A stretch of 64,000 nt of DNA from Rugalucina vietnamica (Eukaryota > Mollusca > Bivalvia > Lucinida > Lucinidae): assembly GCA_964017185.1 (NCBI GenBank), contig OZ024869.1:2936501-3000500 (forward strand), written 5' to 3'. Below the pieces are notes generated by a model. That model made no database searches, had not been told where the DNA came from, and saw nothing but the letters and a program-made list of their open reading frames with translations. The translations under genes and the position numbers were made by a program. Positions within the stretch are counted from its first letter, which is position 1. Every line of letters begins with the position of its first letter. Of this stretch, positions 53,921-64,000 are shown piece after piece.

Positions 53921-53922
53921 AT

Positions 53923-54159
53923 GAGCCACTGCATGGAAAAACCAACAATCTGCATAGGCGAAAACAATGGCGCAGATCAGCTTCGCAGTTACTGCGAAGC
54001 TGATCAGCGCCTTTGTTTTCGCTACACGGATAGTACAATTCCTCTACTTTCTAGATCCAAAATGCCATGCCTCTAATCATCTTCTGTGACTGTACAGACC
54101 GGTTTGTGTCAGACCTGGTCGGAACCCAAATTGTTGGTTTTCTCATCACACACAGGCTC
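53923..54159 (+). mobile_element. Family C palindromic MITE, copy 7
   Basis: 237 bp, GAGCCACTGCATGGAAAAAC to CACACAGGCTC, in the ..CTGTGCATG subtype. Hairpin centre GCTTCGCAGT/TACTGCGAAGC. The flanks ATATGTAT and ATATGTAC may be a longer duplication. It lies 54 bp from copy 8. Confidence 0.88.
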
Positions 54160-54213
54160 ATATGTACTTGTCACCATGACAAATTAGTAAATCGTCATTA
54201 TGTCTATAAAATT

Positions 54214-54450
54214 GAGCCTGTGCATGAGAAAACCAACAATTTGCATGGGCAAAAACAAAGCCGCAGATCAGCTTCGCGGTAACCGCGAAGCTGATCAGCG
54301 CCTTTGTTTTTTTGCTACACGGATAGTACGATCCCTCTCCTACTTAAATACAAAATTTCAAGCCTCTAGCCATCTTCTGTGCTTGTACAGCCCGGTTTGT
54401 GTTAGACCTGGTCGGAAACTCAAATTGTTGGTTTTCTCATGCACAGGCTC
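54214..54450 (+). mobile_element. Family C palindromic MITE, copy 8
   Basis: 237 bp, GAGCCTGTGCATGAGAAAAC to TCATGCACAGGCTC, flanked by AAATT on both sides. Hairpin centre GCTTCGCGGT/AACCGCGAAGC. Confidence 0.88.
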
Positions 54451-54574
54451 AAATTTCAATGTAGAACGACGATCTACAGTTTTATCCTCATGAAAAGGAG
54501 TCCTTAAAAATCAGTGCCAGCTTCTTTGGTATAATTTGAATATTACCTAGAAGTACAGTACTAGTCCGCCGAAT

Positions 54575-54665
54575 CAGAAACCAACAATCTGCAAGTGCGA
54601 AAACAAAGACGCAGATCAGCTGCCTTTGTTTTCGCTTCATAGACAGTTCAATGCCTCTTCTCAAA
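54575..54665 (+). repeat. Family C remnant
   Basis: AACCAACAATCTGCAAGTGC, then GAAAACAAAGACGCAGATCA and CTTTGTTTTCGCTTCAT. The hairpin centre has been lost and the ends are degraded. Confidence 0.65.
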
Positions 54666-54671
54666 GTTGAG

Positions 54672-54713
<42 letters not shown>

Positions 54714-54740
54714 ATAATAATAATAATAATGATAATAATA
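54672..54740. repeat. A-run plus (AAT)n microsatellite
   Basis: ~40 A then ~9 AAT units, directly downstream of the donor of DID exon V (12 bp beyond). Short intronic tract; translation over it gives a false Tyr/Phe tail. Confidence 0.9.
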
Positions 54741-54751
54741 AAAACACTCAC

Positions 54752-55967
54752 CTTTAACAAGCTTCTTTAAGTAGTCACCATGCTGCACGAGATAATCAAG
54801 TCCCATCTTAGAGTTCATCAGTGTCTTGACACATTCTACACTTTCCAGAAGTAATAGTGCGTCTGATAATTGGGTTACACGCTTATATCCTAGTGTATCT
54901 ACTATATCCAGGAGAACATCGGATCCATGCAGTTCCAAGAACTCTTCATTCCAGTCTGTGTTGTTTTGTTTTAATTTCTTATTCAGGGAGGACAACAGTT
55001 TTAGATTCGGTGACTTCAGAAAATCTATGCAAATAGCAGGAGTGTATGAGTCGAAGTTCTGGTGTGACAAAGCGTCAAGGATTTTGCTCTGCATTCTCAC
55101 AAGTGGATTCCTTGTAGATTTCTTCTTAATCTTGATAGGAGATTCATTTTTATCAGTTTCTTGCTTTTCAAGCTTCACCTCCTTCTTGTCACTGTCTTTG
55201 CCTTTTAAAGTTTCCGATTCACTAGACGCTTTAGTCTTCTTTGAAGATTTACTTTTCTTGCTTTTTGACTTTTTCGTTTTCTTCTCTCGTTTCTCTTCAT
55301 TTTTATCACCTTTATTTTCATTGTCCTCCTCACATGAAGTATAGTTCGATGAATCAGACTCGCTTGAAGAGCTGGAACTATCCTTTCGCTTAATTTCATC
55401 AGCATCAGCTGCAGCTTCTGACTTGCCAACATCTTTTTTATTCTCCTTCTTGTCTGTGCCATCTTTATTTTCATCTTTTAAAACACGCTCTGTTGTTTTA
55501 GTCGAAGACTTATCAAGACTTTCCTCAGTTTTACATTCATCCTTATTTTCGTTTTCATCTTTCAATTCATTTTCAACTTTTTCTTTCCTTGCGTCTATAT
55601 CTGTTCCTTCATCAACTTCAATTGGACTACCTTGGTCTACTTCATCAAGTCCTTTCACATCGGAATCATCGTGTTTCTTTTTCTTTTCCTCTACTTTATC
55701 CGCTTTCTCTTTTACATGCGAATCGTTTCCGTCTGGTACCTTAATTATACTTGCACTTACTGTCGATATTTTCTTAGATTCAGCGACCCCCATGTCTTCA
55801 ATCTCTTCCTTTCCAGCCTTTTCTATAGGAGCGTCGTCAATATCCTTATCTTCTTCATTTACACCACCACCGCCACATAGAAAGCTGTAGAAGGATCTTC
55901 TGGGTCGTTTCCTTACTTTCTTCTCCTTGTTTGACTTTCGAAAATATTTCCTGAAAGAGGTCGCCAT
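54752..55967 (-). CDS. First coding exon, INF2-like DID domain with long charged N-terminus, copy V
   Basis: 1216 nt from ATG at 55967 (AACATGGCGACC context) to a consensus donor AAAG/GTGAGT (54752/54751), phase 1. Residues 1-30 are basic (FRKYFRKSNKEKKVRKRPRR). Residues ~35-285 are low-complexity Glu/Lys/Asp/Ser with serine-rich blocks (KDSSSSSSESDSSN) and KKSKSKKSKSSKKTK, probably disordered. The DID half-domain at ~290-405 includes MQSKILDALSHQNFDSYTPA, IDFLKSPNLKLLSSLNKKLK, ELHGSDVLLDIVDTLG and SVECVKTLMNSKMGLDYLVQ. The domain continues in a further exon not identified here. This is the best preserved of the five and the most likely functional gene. Running the frame past the donor gives a Tyr/Phe artefact. 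Confidence 0.8.
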
Positions 55968-56090
55968 GTTTCCTGAAAAAGACGTAAATTGTTATTTAAA
56001 AGCACACAAATTTATATTAAGCTGTCTGAAACTCGGAGAGCTGAAGTCACAGCGTTGCATGATTGCGTCGATTGCAACCCTAACAAATAT

Positions 56091-56251
56091 GAGCCGCCGC
56101 ATTGGAAATCAACAATCTGCATAGGCGAAAACAAAGACGCAGATCTAAATCCAAAATTTCCAGCCTCTAACCATCTTCTGTGACTGTAGAGGCCGGTTTG
56201 TGTCGGACCTGGTCGGAAATACAAACTGTTGTTTTTTTCACGCACAGGATC
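56091..56251 (+). mobile_element. Family C MITE, copy 9, internally deleted
   Basis: 161 bp with ATAT both sides (56087-56090, 56252-56255) and GAGCCGCCGCATTGGAAATC to CACGCACAGGATC. The second arm of the central hairpin is missing, so the palindrome is lost. It lies ~120 bp upstream of the start of DID exon V. Confidence 0.8.
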
Positions 56252-56259
56252 ATATGATA

Positions 56260-56760
56260 TCCAGCTAACACGAATACTGGTTATGTAGAATACAGGGTTG
56301 GTGTGTCGGTAGAAGTGTGGCCTCTATCACATGTTTTACGCGAGTTATTTTGAAAAACATACCAGATAAAGTTTATTAATGAAGAGATCTGCTCAAATAA
56401 GTTCCTGCAATACAAGGGTTCCAATGAATATCATTTCAATATGAATACTATTCCACCTCAGTTCCAGATAAAATCAAACATTTTATCTACTATTGTTAAT
56501 GTCAACGTACTATTAACTATATGACACGAGTGCAATTAAAATATTCCTATAAAATCACTGAAATACTCAACAATTCCAATGAACTAATATTAAACACATG
56601 TAACATTCACAATCATTTTGTGTTTTCTCATGTTTCCTAGAAATAGTTATGACAAAAATGGAAGATAATTAAAAAGCTAATGTCACAACCAGTCATTTCC
56701 AACACACCTGCTATTGACAGTATTCTTAGAAAAACAAAATGATTCGCGTCAAGAGATAGA
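56260..56760. other. Upstream of DID exon V, no gene seen
   Basis: AT-rich sequence with no credible frames or repeats. Confidence 0.4.
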
Positions 56761-56763
56761 AAT

Positions 56764-56898
56764 GAGTCTGTGCGTGAGAAAACCAACAATTTGGGTTTCC
56801 GACCAGGTCTAACACAAACCAGCCTGTATAGTCACAGAAGATAGCTAGCGCCTTTGTTTCCGCATATGCAGATTGTTGGTTTTCTCATGCGGTGGCTT
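56764..56898 (-). mobile_element. Family C MITE, copy 10, internally deleted
   Basis: 135 bp. Both ends kept (GAGTCTGTGCGTGAGAAAAC; TTTTCTCATGCGGTGGCTT) with AACCAACAATTTGGGTTTCC and the CCGACCAGGTCTAACACAAA block, but most of the hairpin is gone. Confidence 0.75.
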
Positions 56899-56899
56899 A

Positions 56900-57382
56900 A
56901 ATGTTTTCGAAAGGCGCAGAATCTTTGTTTAACCTATTCCTAAGTTCGAAATGTCAGGGCCTCTTTGCACAGTCAAGTTTATCAACATGTGGTTCAACTT
57001 CGCGCATATGAAAACCCCTGTCGAGAATTCTGGTAAGTACTGTATCAATTAAACCAGTGCATAATTAGGAGTTAAGAGGATATTGTTATTTTATAATTAT
57101 TTACGCTCGTATTTACAGAGGACGCACTATACTAAAAAGTAAGTCAGCAACAAAGACGCTGAACAGACTAAATATCCTTGTTCCTACTTCTAAAATTAAT
57201 TTACTTGTGACGCGGGTATGAAAACAATAAAAATAATATTTTCATGGAAATGAAAAGTAACTCGGTGTTCTATAATCAAATGGGGGCTTTTTCTGACACT
57301 TAAAAATCAACGTGACTTCATTTAAACGAGCTGCGTAGATACTGGGATTCTATGTTAAACCACACAGTAGCATTTTCGTTTC

Positions 57383-57428
<46 letters not shown>

Positions 57429-57765
57429 TCGTGTAATTGTTGTTTCCTACAGACAGAGAATAATTTTTCAACAAAAGCAAAACTGTCTTATCAACACACA
57501 AATGCAGTACCTTTATGTTTCCCGCGTCCATGAAAACTGCACAATGACTTTTAAGTACTTTTATTAAAGTCTCAATGAGGATAATTATCTATAGACAAGC
57601 TATTTGTCGAGTTTTCAAGATGAAGCATGAGAATTGTGACATTAATAAACGTTATTCCTAGACAGCAAAATTTCAGGAATTCTCCTTTGCAATCTTCGAA
57701 GAACTACTTGAAATTTACATCGCATACGTATGAGTATGTAAGACATTGTACGCTTCAATTCTTGT
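56900..57765. other. No gene seen; T homopolymer at 57385-57427
   Basis: AT-rich with a ~43-base T run. Frames over the T run are artefacts. Nothing else supportable. Confidence 0.45.
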
Positions 57766-57769
57766 GGTG

Positions 57770-57995
57770 TAGTTTTCTACTTCTGTTGTGGTTCTAATTG
57801 TTTTGTGTTTTGGTGTTGATTTTTGTGCTGTTTGTTTTGCACCTTATGTAATTGCCGACTATTGGGAAATAGCTGCTCACTCGGCTTACGATATATTCCA
57901 TTATTGCCAATTTAGTTTTTTCCCACCTCGGTTTTTGGATGGGACTTTCCTGATTGCGCCATTTCCTGATCATTGCCTACTTTTACCTCTTCCGG
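57770..57995 (+). repeat. Diverged family A copy
   Basis: GTGGTTCTAATTGTTTTGTG, TTTGTGCTGTTTG, GAAATAGCTGCTCACTCGGC and TTCCCACCTCGGTTTTTGG. It ends CATTGCCTACTTTTACCTC. Older than the A copies at 62940-64000. Confidence 0.75.
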
Positions 57996-58439
57996 AAAGA
58001 AAAGATACATGAGAACAGGCAACAATTGTTCACCTTTTTAGATGCTCAGATGCGGAACCGGACATTGCTCCAATCGAATTTCTTTCTCAACTTATTGTTT
58101 GTCGAAGACATCTCAGATCATTTTTGACCTGCATCCGGGTTTTTCCCATATGGAAGATGAAAAAGGCAACAAACTGCATCTCTTTAAAAAGTACTTTAAG
58201 ATGATGTTTTTACTATACAAGCCATCATTGGTCCTTATTATTATTCATTTTAATCGCTTTTTGTGTGACAAAAGCTTTTGCAAAGAAAAATTAAAATCTA
58301 AAATCTGTGGATTTTGAAATTTTATGATCCATGCAGGCCATCGTAGATAAGATGCGTTCGGATTTTCTCCATTAAATATAGGCGTGTTCGGATCAAAGGC
58401 TCTGCTCAACAGAACGAGTCGTTTCGGTCCAGCGACTCG

Positions 58440-58785
58440 ACTTATATATCTTAGGTAAAGCCAGAATACCCACAGATGACCTTATCCCAAAGAATATGCG
58501 TTGTAGAAATCAACACTCTGGCTTTTCAGATACCTTCAGCTAGCAAAGAAGCGTACAAAAGTAGTTTCTTTCCACAGACTATCAGGGACTGGAATGACCT
58601 CTCTGATTCTCTTATCTCCTCTGCTGAAATGTCTGATGACTGTGTGTCCAAGTTCGCATCTCTTGTTAGAGCCAGGGACTAATTTCCCTCCTGGCGCTCC
58701 CCCCCCCACCCCACCCCTGGTGAGGTATTGTCAAATTGGCGTGTCACCAGTAAACCATTCAGATTCAGATTCAGACTCTTAAGGA
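58440..58785 (+). mobile_element. LINE 3' end (RT C-terminus and 3' tail)
   Basis: Frame with AFQIPSASKEAYKSSFFPQ, TIRDWNDLSDSLISSAEMS and VSKFASLVRARD then a stop at about 58680, a standard LINE C-terminal sequence. The first ~60 bp (IPKNMRCRNQH) are in another frame, so one frameshift is present. The 3' UTR is C-rich (CCCCCCCCACCCCACCCC) and ends in an ATTCAG repeat (58755-58778). A different family from the LINE at 31970, judged by the tail repeat. Confidence 0.85.
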
Positions 58786-58857
58786 CTCTCGCCGTAAGGA
58801 CATTTGAAAAGCATTTCCTCTCAGTCATGTCTGAAGTTGGCTCTGCAAGAGTCATAC

Positions 58858-58900
58858 AGTCTGTCCGTCTGTCTGTCTGTCTATCTGTCTGTCTGTCTCT
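58858..58900. repeat. (GTCT)n microsatellite
   Basis: About ten GTCT units with two changes. Confidence 0.85.
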
Positions 58901-59049
58901 CCTGCATCCTGTACCCTATTGCAGAACAGATATTAATCTTCGACAATTATCTTTTTTAAAGATGTTTCTTGTTGAGAATAAGAGTGTTTGGTACGAGCCA
59001 GCGGGTGGGCCAGGATGTTCTGTCATAGGTGTTATATTACGATAAACAG

Positions 59050-60280
59050 ACATGATAGGTTGCTGAATTATACATTGTTAGAATGGGCAACATTTTCTGG
59101 GGCGAAAGTATTTAACAGTGTGAATTTCAGGTATTTGAAATGTATGTTACGTTAAACGTATCTGTTATGTAATGTATTTAAGTATTTGATAAAGCCCTAT
59201 ATGTTTTCAGTATTCTGTCAATCATTTCGTGACGTCATTAAGAACGGTAAGATTTAACATTTTTTATAGATGACAGTTTAGTTGGAAATGCTGATTGTCA
59301 TGTGAAATAGTTCAAAAGTTATGCCAGCTTCACTGTTTATGTTTATTTTTCCTTAATTCTCAGTTTTTTTTTTTTTATCGTTTTTGTGAATTGTTGTTAA
59401 AATGCTAATGAGTGGGCGTGTCTATTGTAAAATGCGTCCTAGTGAACTGAAGCAGCCATTTTCATGCGTTGATTGAAGTTTTGTGCTTGCTTAGTGTTAT
59501 TTATACTTGTTTTTGGAACAGTGGGAGGCTTTATTTGGCAATGTTTTCTTCAATGTAGGAAATATGCGTTTTCGATGCGAGGTATTCTGCTTATTTTTTG
59601 CAAATATGGCTCAAATTGTACGTTGACCTACTTATGATGTGTTTGTCAATATGTGTAGGTAAATTAAATTGACCGTGCCGCTTGAACTCACGTGATATAG
59701 TTTTTTAAACACGCTTTAAAGAGGCACCTATTTGTTTTACACATTTTCTAGTGCAATGAGAGAGTTCGTCGGTAATATATTGTTTACCGTCAGTCGCATT
59801 ATTGAGAACATGTTTATTTAAGCAGTCTGATCAACATGCATATCTATGTCAGAGGTTAAGCAACACGGTTTAAGTACTAACCTAAAAGCTGTAGGGGTCT
59901 TCAACAGGTGTTTTATATTATATTTGACCAGACAACAAAGAATGTTAAGTTGATACCCCCTTAAAGTGCCTCATTTTATACTGGTTTCCGATTCCTTGAT
60001 AAGACGTATAATAACTTGTCTGGTTAAGCGGTAACCAGTTCTTTGTTTATCGATATTTAAGTGGAAAAACCGATGCATGCTAAAACTAGCGTGGTTCTGA
60101 TTTTAGAATAGTACATGTATAGAATACAAGGATAGCTTTTAAAAAAAGCTAGAAGCGGCTCGTTTAGCATTATATTTTGTGATCACATATTATCGATTAA
60201 AGTTGTGTGCTAGTGGTGTCTGAGACAGCAAATATCTTATTTTGATAAAATCGTCAAGAAATCATCTTGGATACTGCTAT
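59050..60280. other. No gene seen
   Basis: AT-rich with no credible ORF. No known repeat ends seen apart from short T runs. Confidence 0.4.
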
Positions 60281-60284
60281 AGGT

Positions 60285-60625
60285 CGGCGCGCGTAACAAG
60301 CGTGTTCAAAAAAATTTCTTCAAGCTCGACGTGTGTCGGACGTGTATCATATACGTTTCGAATAAGTTCCACTTGCGTTGGTGCTTTGAATACGCTTTGA
60401 ACGCTTTTGGCACACGTTTTAGGCACGCTAATGTGCGCTACACGTTTTTTCTCTATATATATTTTCTTATTTTATTTTTTAATATTTTGTACGTCTGGCA
60501 CACGCCTCAGTCACATGCAAAACGAGTTTAAGAAACAAATTAATTTGTATACGTCCAAACTCTTAAGCGTGTCGTGATTTTTCATACGACCTGCGCGCAT
60601 TTGTTTCGGTTTAAACATATTTCAT
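60285..60625. repeat. Degenerate reverse relative of the TIR element at 45213
   Basis: Reading in reverse gives AACCGAAACAAATGCGCGCA, GTCGTATGAAAAATCACGAC and AGTTTGGACGTATAC..AAACTCG. These correspond to the left part of 45213-45784 in order. Many changes, so an old copy. Confidence 0.55.
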
Positions 60626-61023
60626 TCCAAATTTTGTACAGAAACAATTCAAAAGCACGCAATCAACGACAGAATCAGAATTCCTAAGCATTGTAAACAA
60701 TGAAGCTTGCATTTTGTTTTGAATACTCTTCAAGCATTACCGATAGAGTTTTCATAATAGAGAAAGTAAATACTGTGTACGGAGGCTCATGCACATTTGG
60801 TTTGTACGCTAGCGTGTGGCGCTCTCTAATGTCATCATGTTTACTTAGAACGCAGGCAAAAAGTACTCGAATGTTGTTTGGCTGTAATTTAGAGTTCTAA
60901 ATGTTTGCATCCTAAATACCCTCGATGTAAAATATCTTACAGCGCAGACTGATACAACATCACAAGACACCTGACGAAATGTAGATTTAAAATTGAGTTT
61001 TTGGAAGCAAACTCGATTTATAC

Positions 61024-62221
61024 TGACGTCAACAAAAAACGCCTCAGTCAATTTTGACACGTGACACTGCCAAGATTGACAGCTTAGATTATTTTAAATA
61101 TTGGTCATATTTTTTGCTAATCTTTTACGCATTCGGAAATGGTGAAATTGAATTATTCAGACAGCTGCTCGAAAAATGACATGCTGTTGAAAACACAGAC
61201 CCTAGCAAAATCCCTATTCTGTTCATGAATCGGTCTATCGGGCATCCGGCTTCTTTCGATTACTGATAACAAAACCAACTGATTACAAAACCAACACAAA
61301 AGCCATAGAGTGGAATATCAATACATGACCATAGGTTGCTGAAACACATTTTTGGAAAACCGATTCTCGTTCTCTAGCGTTATTGACGTCACTGCAGCTA
61401 ATGACCAATGCTGAAATGGTAATCGCCGTCAAAATGGTCAAAAAGGCTATCCTGGCATGGCTTTTAGACATAGAATAGTTTCTATAGTTACTTCTCCTGT
61501 CTTTCAGTTAGAAACGAACGTCCTTACGGATAACGTGTATTTGACGTCTAGGGAATTAAGCGCCAGAATACCATTGCTCCATTCTTGGCTATTCATTTGT
61601 AATAATTCGACTACTTTATGAAGATTAACTCAAGGTATTAACCCGAATATAACGGCATCGTTTCTGAAACGTTTCATCATTAGATTTCGTAAGCAGAAGA
61701 GACGTCGACGTCAAAACGATTTTGCTACAGAAGCGTCGGCGAAAGAGCTACGGTAACAAAAAACGAAAGAGGGAATCTTATATCTAAGCGAACGATGGTC
61801 CCAGTCTTTGGAGACGCCAGAAACCGAACAGTATCATTTTTTCGTTCCATCTGTTACTTTTCTTGTGAAAAGTCCCTATGTTTTTTGTGTGTTTTTTTTT
61901 TATTTTTCAGTATTTCAGTTTCACGTTGTCCAGTAATGTAACGTTTCAAAAGTTTGGTGTTCTTCAGTTTGTAAACCGACTTGCACGGCTTTCAAGAATT
62001 TTCACGTCATAACGTCTGTATAATGACGTCATTGTGCATTTTTAAAAATGGTGCACCCATGCAGGTTTTGAGAAAAGTACGCATCTTAAACAAAGTCGGT
62101 TTATGCTATACCATTAGAGAGAATGTGAAGTAAGGAAAATGCAAATTATGTTCATATTGTGTATCTATTGGTCAAGTTATGCAACATTTTCGGTGAGGCG
62201 TTTTTTTTTGACGTCAGTATA
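61024..62221. repeat. Widely spaced inverted repeat (TACTGACGTCA..CGCCTCA)
   Basis: TACTGACGTCAACAAAAAAC plus GCCTCA at about 61020-61048 is matched by TGAGGCGTTTTTTTTTGACG plus TCAGTA at about 62194-62220. The 1.2 kb between them has no clear ORF. These could be the ends of a decayed DNA element. Confidence 0.4.
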
Positions 62222-62224
62222 GTA

Positions 62225-62728
62225 CAACATACATGTACATCGAGGCAACGAACTCTTCGTTTCAGAGTCATGGTTGACGATTCGATAATGCCTCACTGTA
62301 CATTGTTGTCCATTCGATCTGGCCTCCAATCAGTGCACTCCCTTTTTTCAACGAGTCGTGTTATGTTGGACCAATCTACGCTATTTTGTTACATGTGAAG
62401 CAGGGAGATTGTAACCGAATATGGTTTGGCAGTAGTTTGAAAAATTAAATGAAGTAAAAACAAACAGTTTTATTATCAACATGTTTAAGTAGTAAACCCG
62501 ACAAAATAAACGCAATTATGAGATTTTTCCATTTAGTCTTCACTAATTGCCCAAATTCAACATGTTGAATTTTTCTTAGTTCTAATTAATCTTCATAAAA
62601 TTCACATACAGAGTACTGGAATTTATTTTCTTTAAAAAGTTATAGAGGAAAGACATTAATGCAGCCGGTATTATAAATCATGCTTTGAATGTGATTATTC
62701 AACGGTACCATCAATTCAAGTTTCGGGT

Positions 62729-62768
<40 letters not shown>

Positions 62769-62935
62769 CAATTTTAAGGCTGTACTAAACAAACTCTTGC
62801 AGTCTTTCGAAGCTTGTGAAGTTAAACCAATGTAGTTTGTCTTTAAACACTCCAATCTGATCAGCCATGATCGTATTAGATCATTAAAATATGATTGAAT
62901 GTTTCGCGTTATAAGATTTATCTCCGGTATGGAAT
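62225..62935. other. No gene seen; T homopolymer at 62730-62769
   Basis: AT-rich with a ~40-base T run. The short frames are not protein-like. Confidence 0.45.
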
Positions 62936-62939
62936 TGTT

Positions 62940-63642
62940 AACTTTTGCTCCGGGTTTCCTTCTTTAATTGCACGCCGGTGGGTCGGGCGTCAGACTCTAT
63001 GATGGCCCCGACATAAAGCTATTCATTTTAGTTGGTTGGGGCCGGAGCTTCTTGTCTGTTGCTTGGCCCACCGGGGTCCAACTGGTGTTTTTTCTTTTGC
63101 TCCGGAGTTAGTAGGTTATTCGGCGCCCAGGGATCTCCATCGTCGGGCAGCTTACTCAGTCTGTGAGTCCTGGTTTTTGATTCATCAGGATGTTTATCAT
63201 GATTTATTTGTTTGTTCTTGATGATTCATTGACTAGTTAGAGATTCACCACGAGGACCGAATAACTATCTAAATGTTATGAACCACTGCAGAAGCTGAGG
63301 GTGAGGTTATGGCCATGTAAAACCGGTTTAAGCCCGCCAGTAACTTTGTGTTACTGATCGTTCCAAGTCGATACTTTTGTGGTGGTTCTTTTCGTTTTAT
63401 GTCTTGGTGTTTGAAAAAAATTTTTGTGCTGTTGGCGCCTTATGTATGTTTTCATATTTTTAGTTAAGTTAAGGTAACTGAGTGGCCACCTATTGGGAAA
63501 ATAGCTGCTCATTCGGCTTACGATATGTTTCATGGTATAAGTACCTGATTGTTGGTTTGGTTTTTTTCCCGCCTCGGTTTTTGGAGTGGGAATCTTTTTC
63601 TGATTGCGCCTTTTCCTGATCTTTGCCTACTTGTACCTTTTC
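62940..63642 (+). repeat. Family A copy with end of its coding region
   Basis: Starts near TTTAATTGCACGCCGGTGG: the frame NCTPVGRASDSMMAPT and stop (62970-63019), the same C-terminus as at 17470. A nearly full 3' UTR follows to GATCTTTGCCTACTTGTACC. Second longest A copy of the window. Confidence 0.8.
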
Positions 63643-63644
63643 AG

Positions 63645-64000
63645 TAAGTTATTCGGCACCCAGGGAGCTTCATCGTCGGGCAGCTTACTGAATCTGTTGA
63701 GTCCTCGTATTTGCTTCACCAGGGTGGTTATCATGATTTATTTGTTTGTCCTTGATGATTCATTGACTAGGAAGAGATTCACCACGAGGACCGAACGACT
63801 AACTTAATGTTGTGAACCACTGCAGAAGATCAGGGTGAGGTTAGGCGCCTGTAAAACCTGTTTAAGCCTCCCAGTCATTTTATATTACTAATCGTTCCAA
63901 GGCGATAGTTCTGTTGTGGTTCCATTTGTTTTGTGTTATGGAGTCGAATTTTGTACTGTTTGAGCTTAATGTATGTTTTCGTATTTTTATTTAAGTTCGG
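63645..64000 (+). repeat. Family A copy, running off the window
   Basis: Begins CAGTAAGTTATTCGGCACCC directly after the previous copy's 3' end and continues to the window edge (GTATGTTTTCGTATTTTTAT). A head-to-tail pair, more diverged than the first. Confidence 0.8.

Overview
The window is animal genomic DNA: low gene density, AT-rich, spliced exons and very dense transposable elements. The repeat content, especially the short inverted-repeat elements starting GAGCC..CATGAGAAAACC, the LINE families and the tRNA-derived SINEs, resembles bivalve mollusc genomes (probably a venerid-like clam). That taxonomic call rests on remembered repeat families, not on a search.

Layout. 1-2680 and 12783-13010: decayed ~1 kb tandem units. 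They are split by a large inverted-repeat element (2683-12782) whose core is a palindromic GGATATCC array. Inside that array sits a nearly whole LTR retrotransposon (4189-11771). Its LTRs are identical by eye, and its pol order is unusual: integrase lies before reverse transcriptase (Gmr1-like). 13400-15000: LINE 3' remnant and a minisatellite. 15000-24500: dispersed repeats, called family A (3'-anchored retroelement copies), B (~370-bp tandem monomers), C (palindromic MITEs) and D (foldback) below. 23680-34800: three head-to-tail duplicated minus-strand units, each with a TATA-like box, a first coding exon encoding the N-terminal half of an INF2-type formin DID/GBD domain, and a conserved splice donor. 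Two more divergent exons of the same domain lie at 52823-53282 and 54752-55967, both also on the minus strand. 35320-37560: a ~170-bp tandem array with nested insertions, including a PIF/Harbinger-like element carrying a MADF fragment. 41843-52732: a Tc1-like (DD34E) transposon split by a 9.5-kb insertion flanked by TTA, which is itself full of MITEs, SINEs and LINE tails. 56000-64000: mostly repeats, a LINE C-terminus, and two family A copies at the end.

The only plausible host coding sequence is the cluster of DID exons plus a few weak exon candidates. No downstream formin exons (FH1/FH2) were recognised, so whether the cluster encodes whole formins, short DID-only proteins or pseudogenes is open. 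Much of the rest reads as a nested insertion history. In several places a related copy elsewhere in the window serves as the empty site, so insertion points and target duplications can be read directly.
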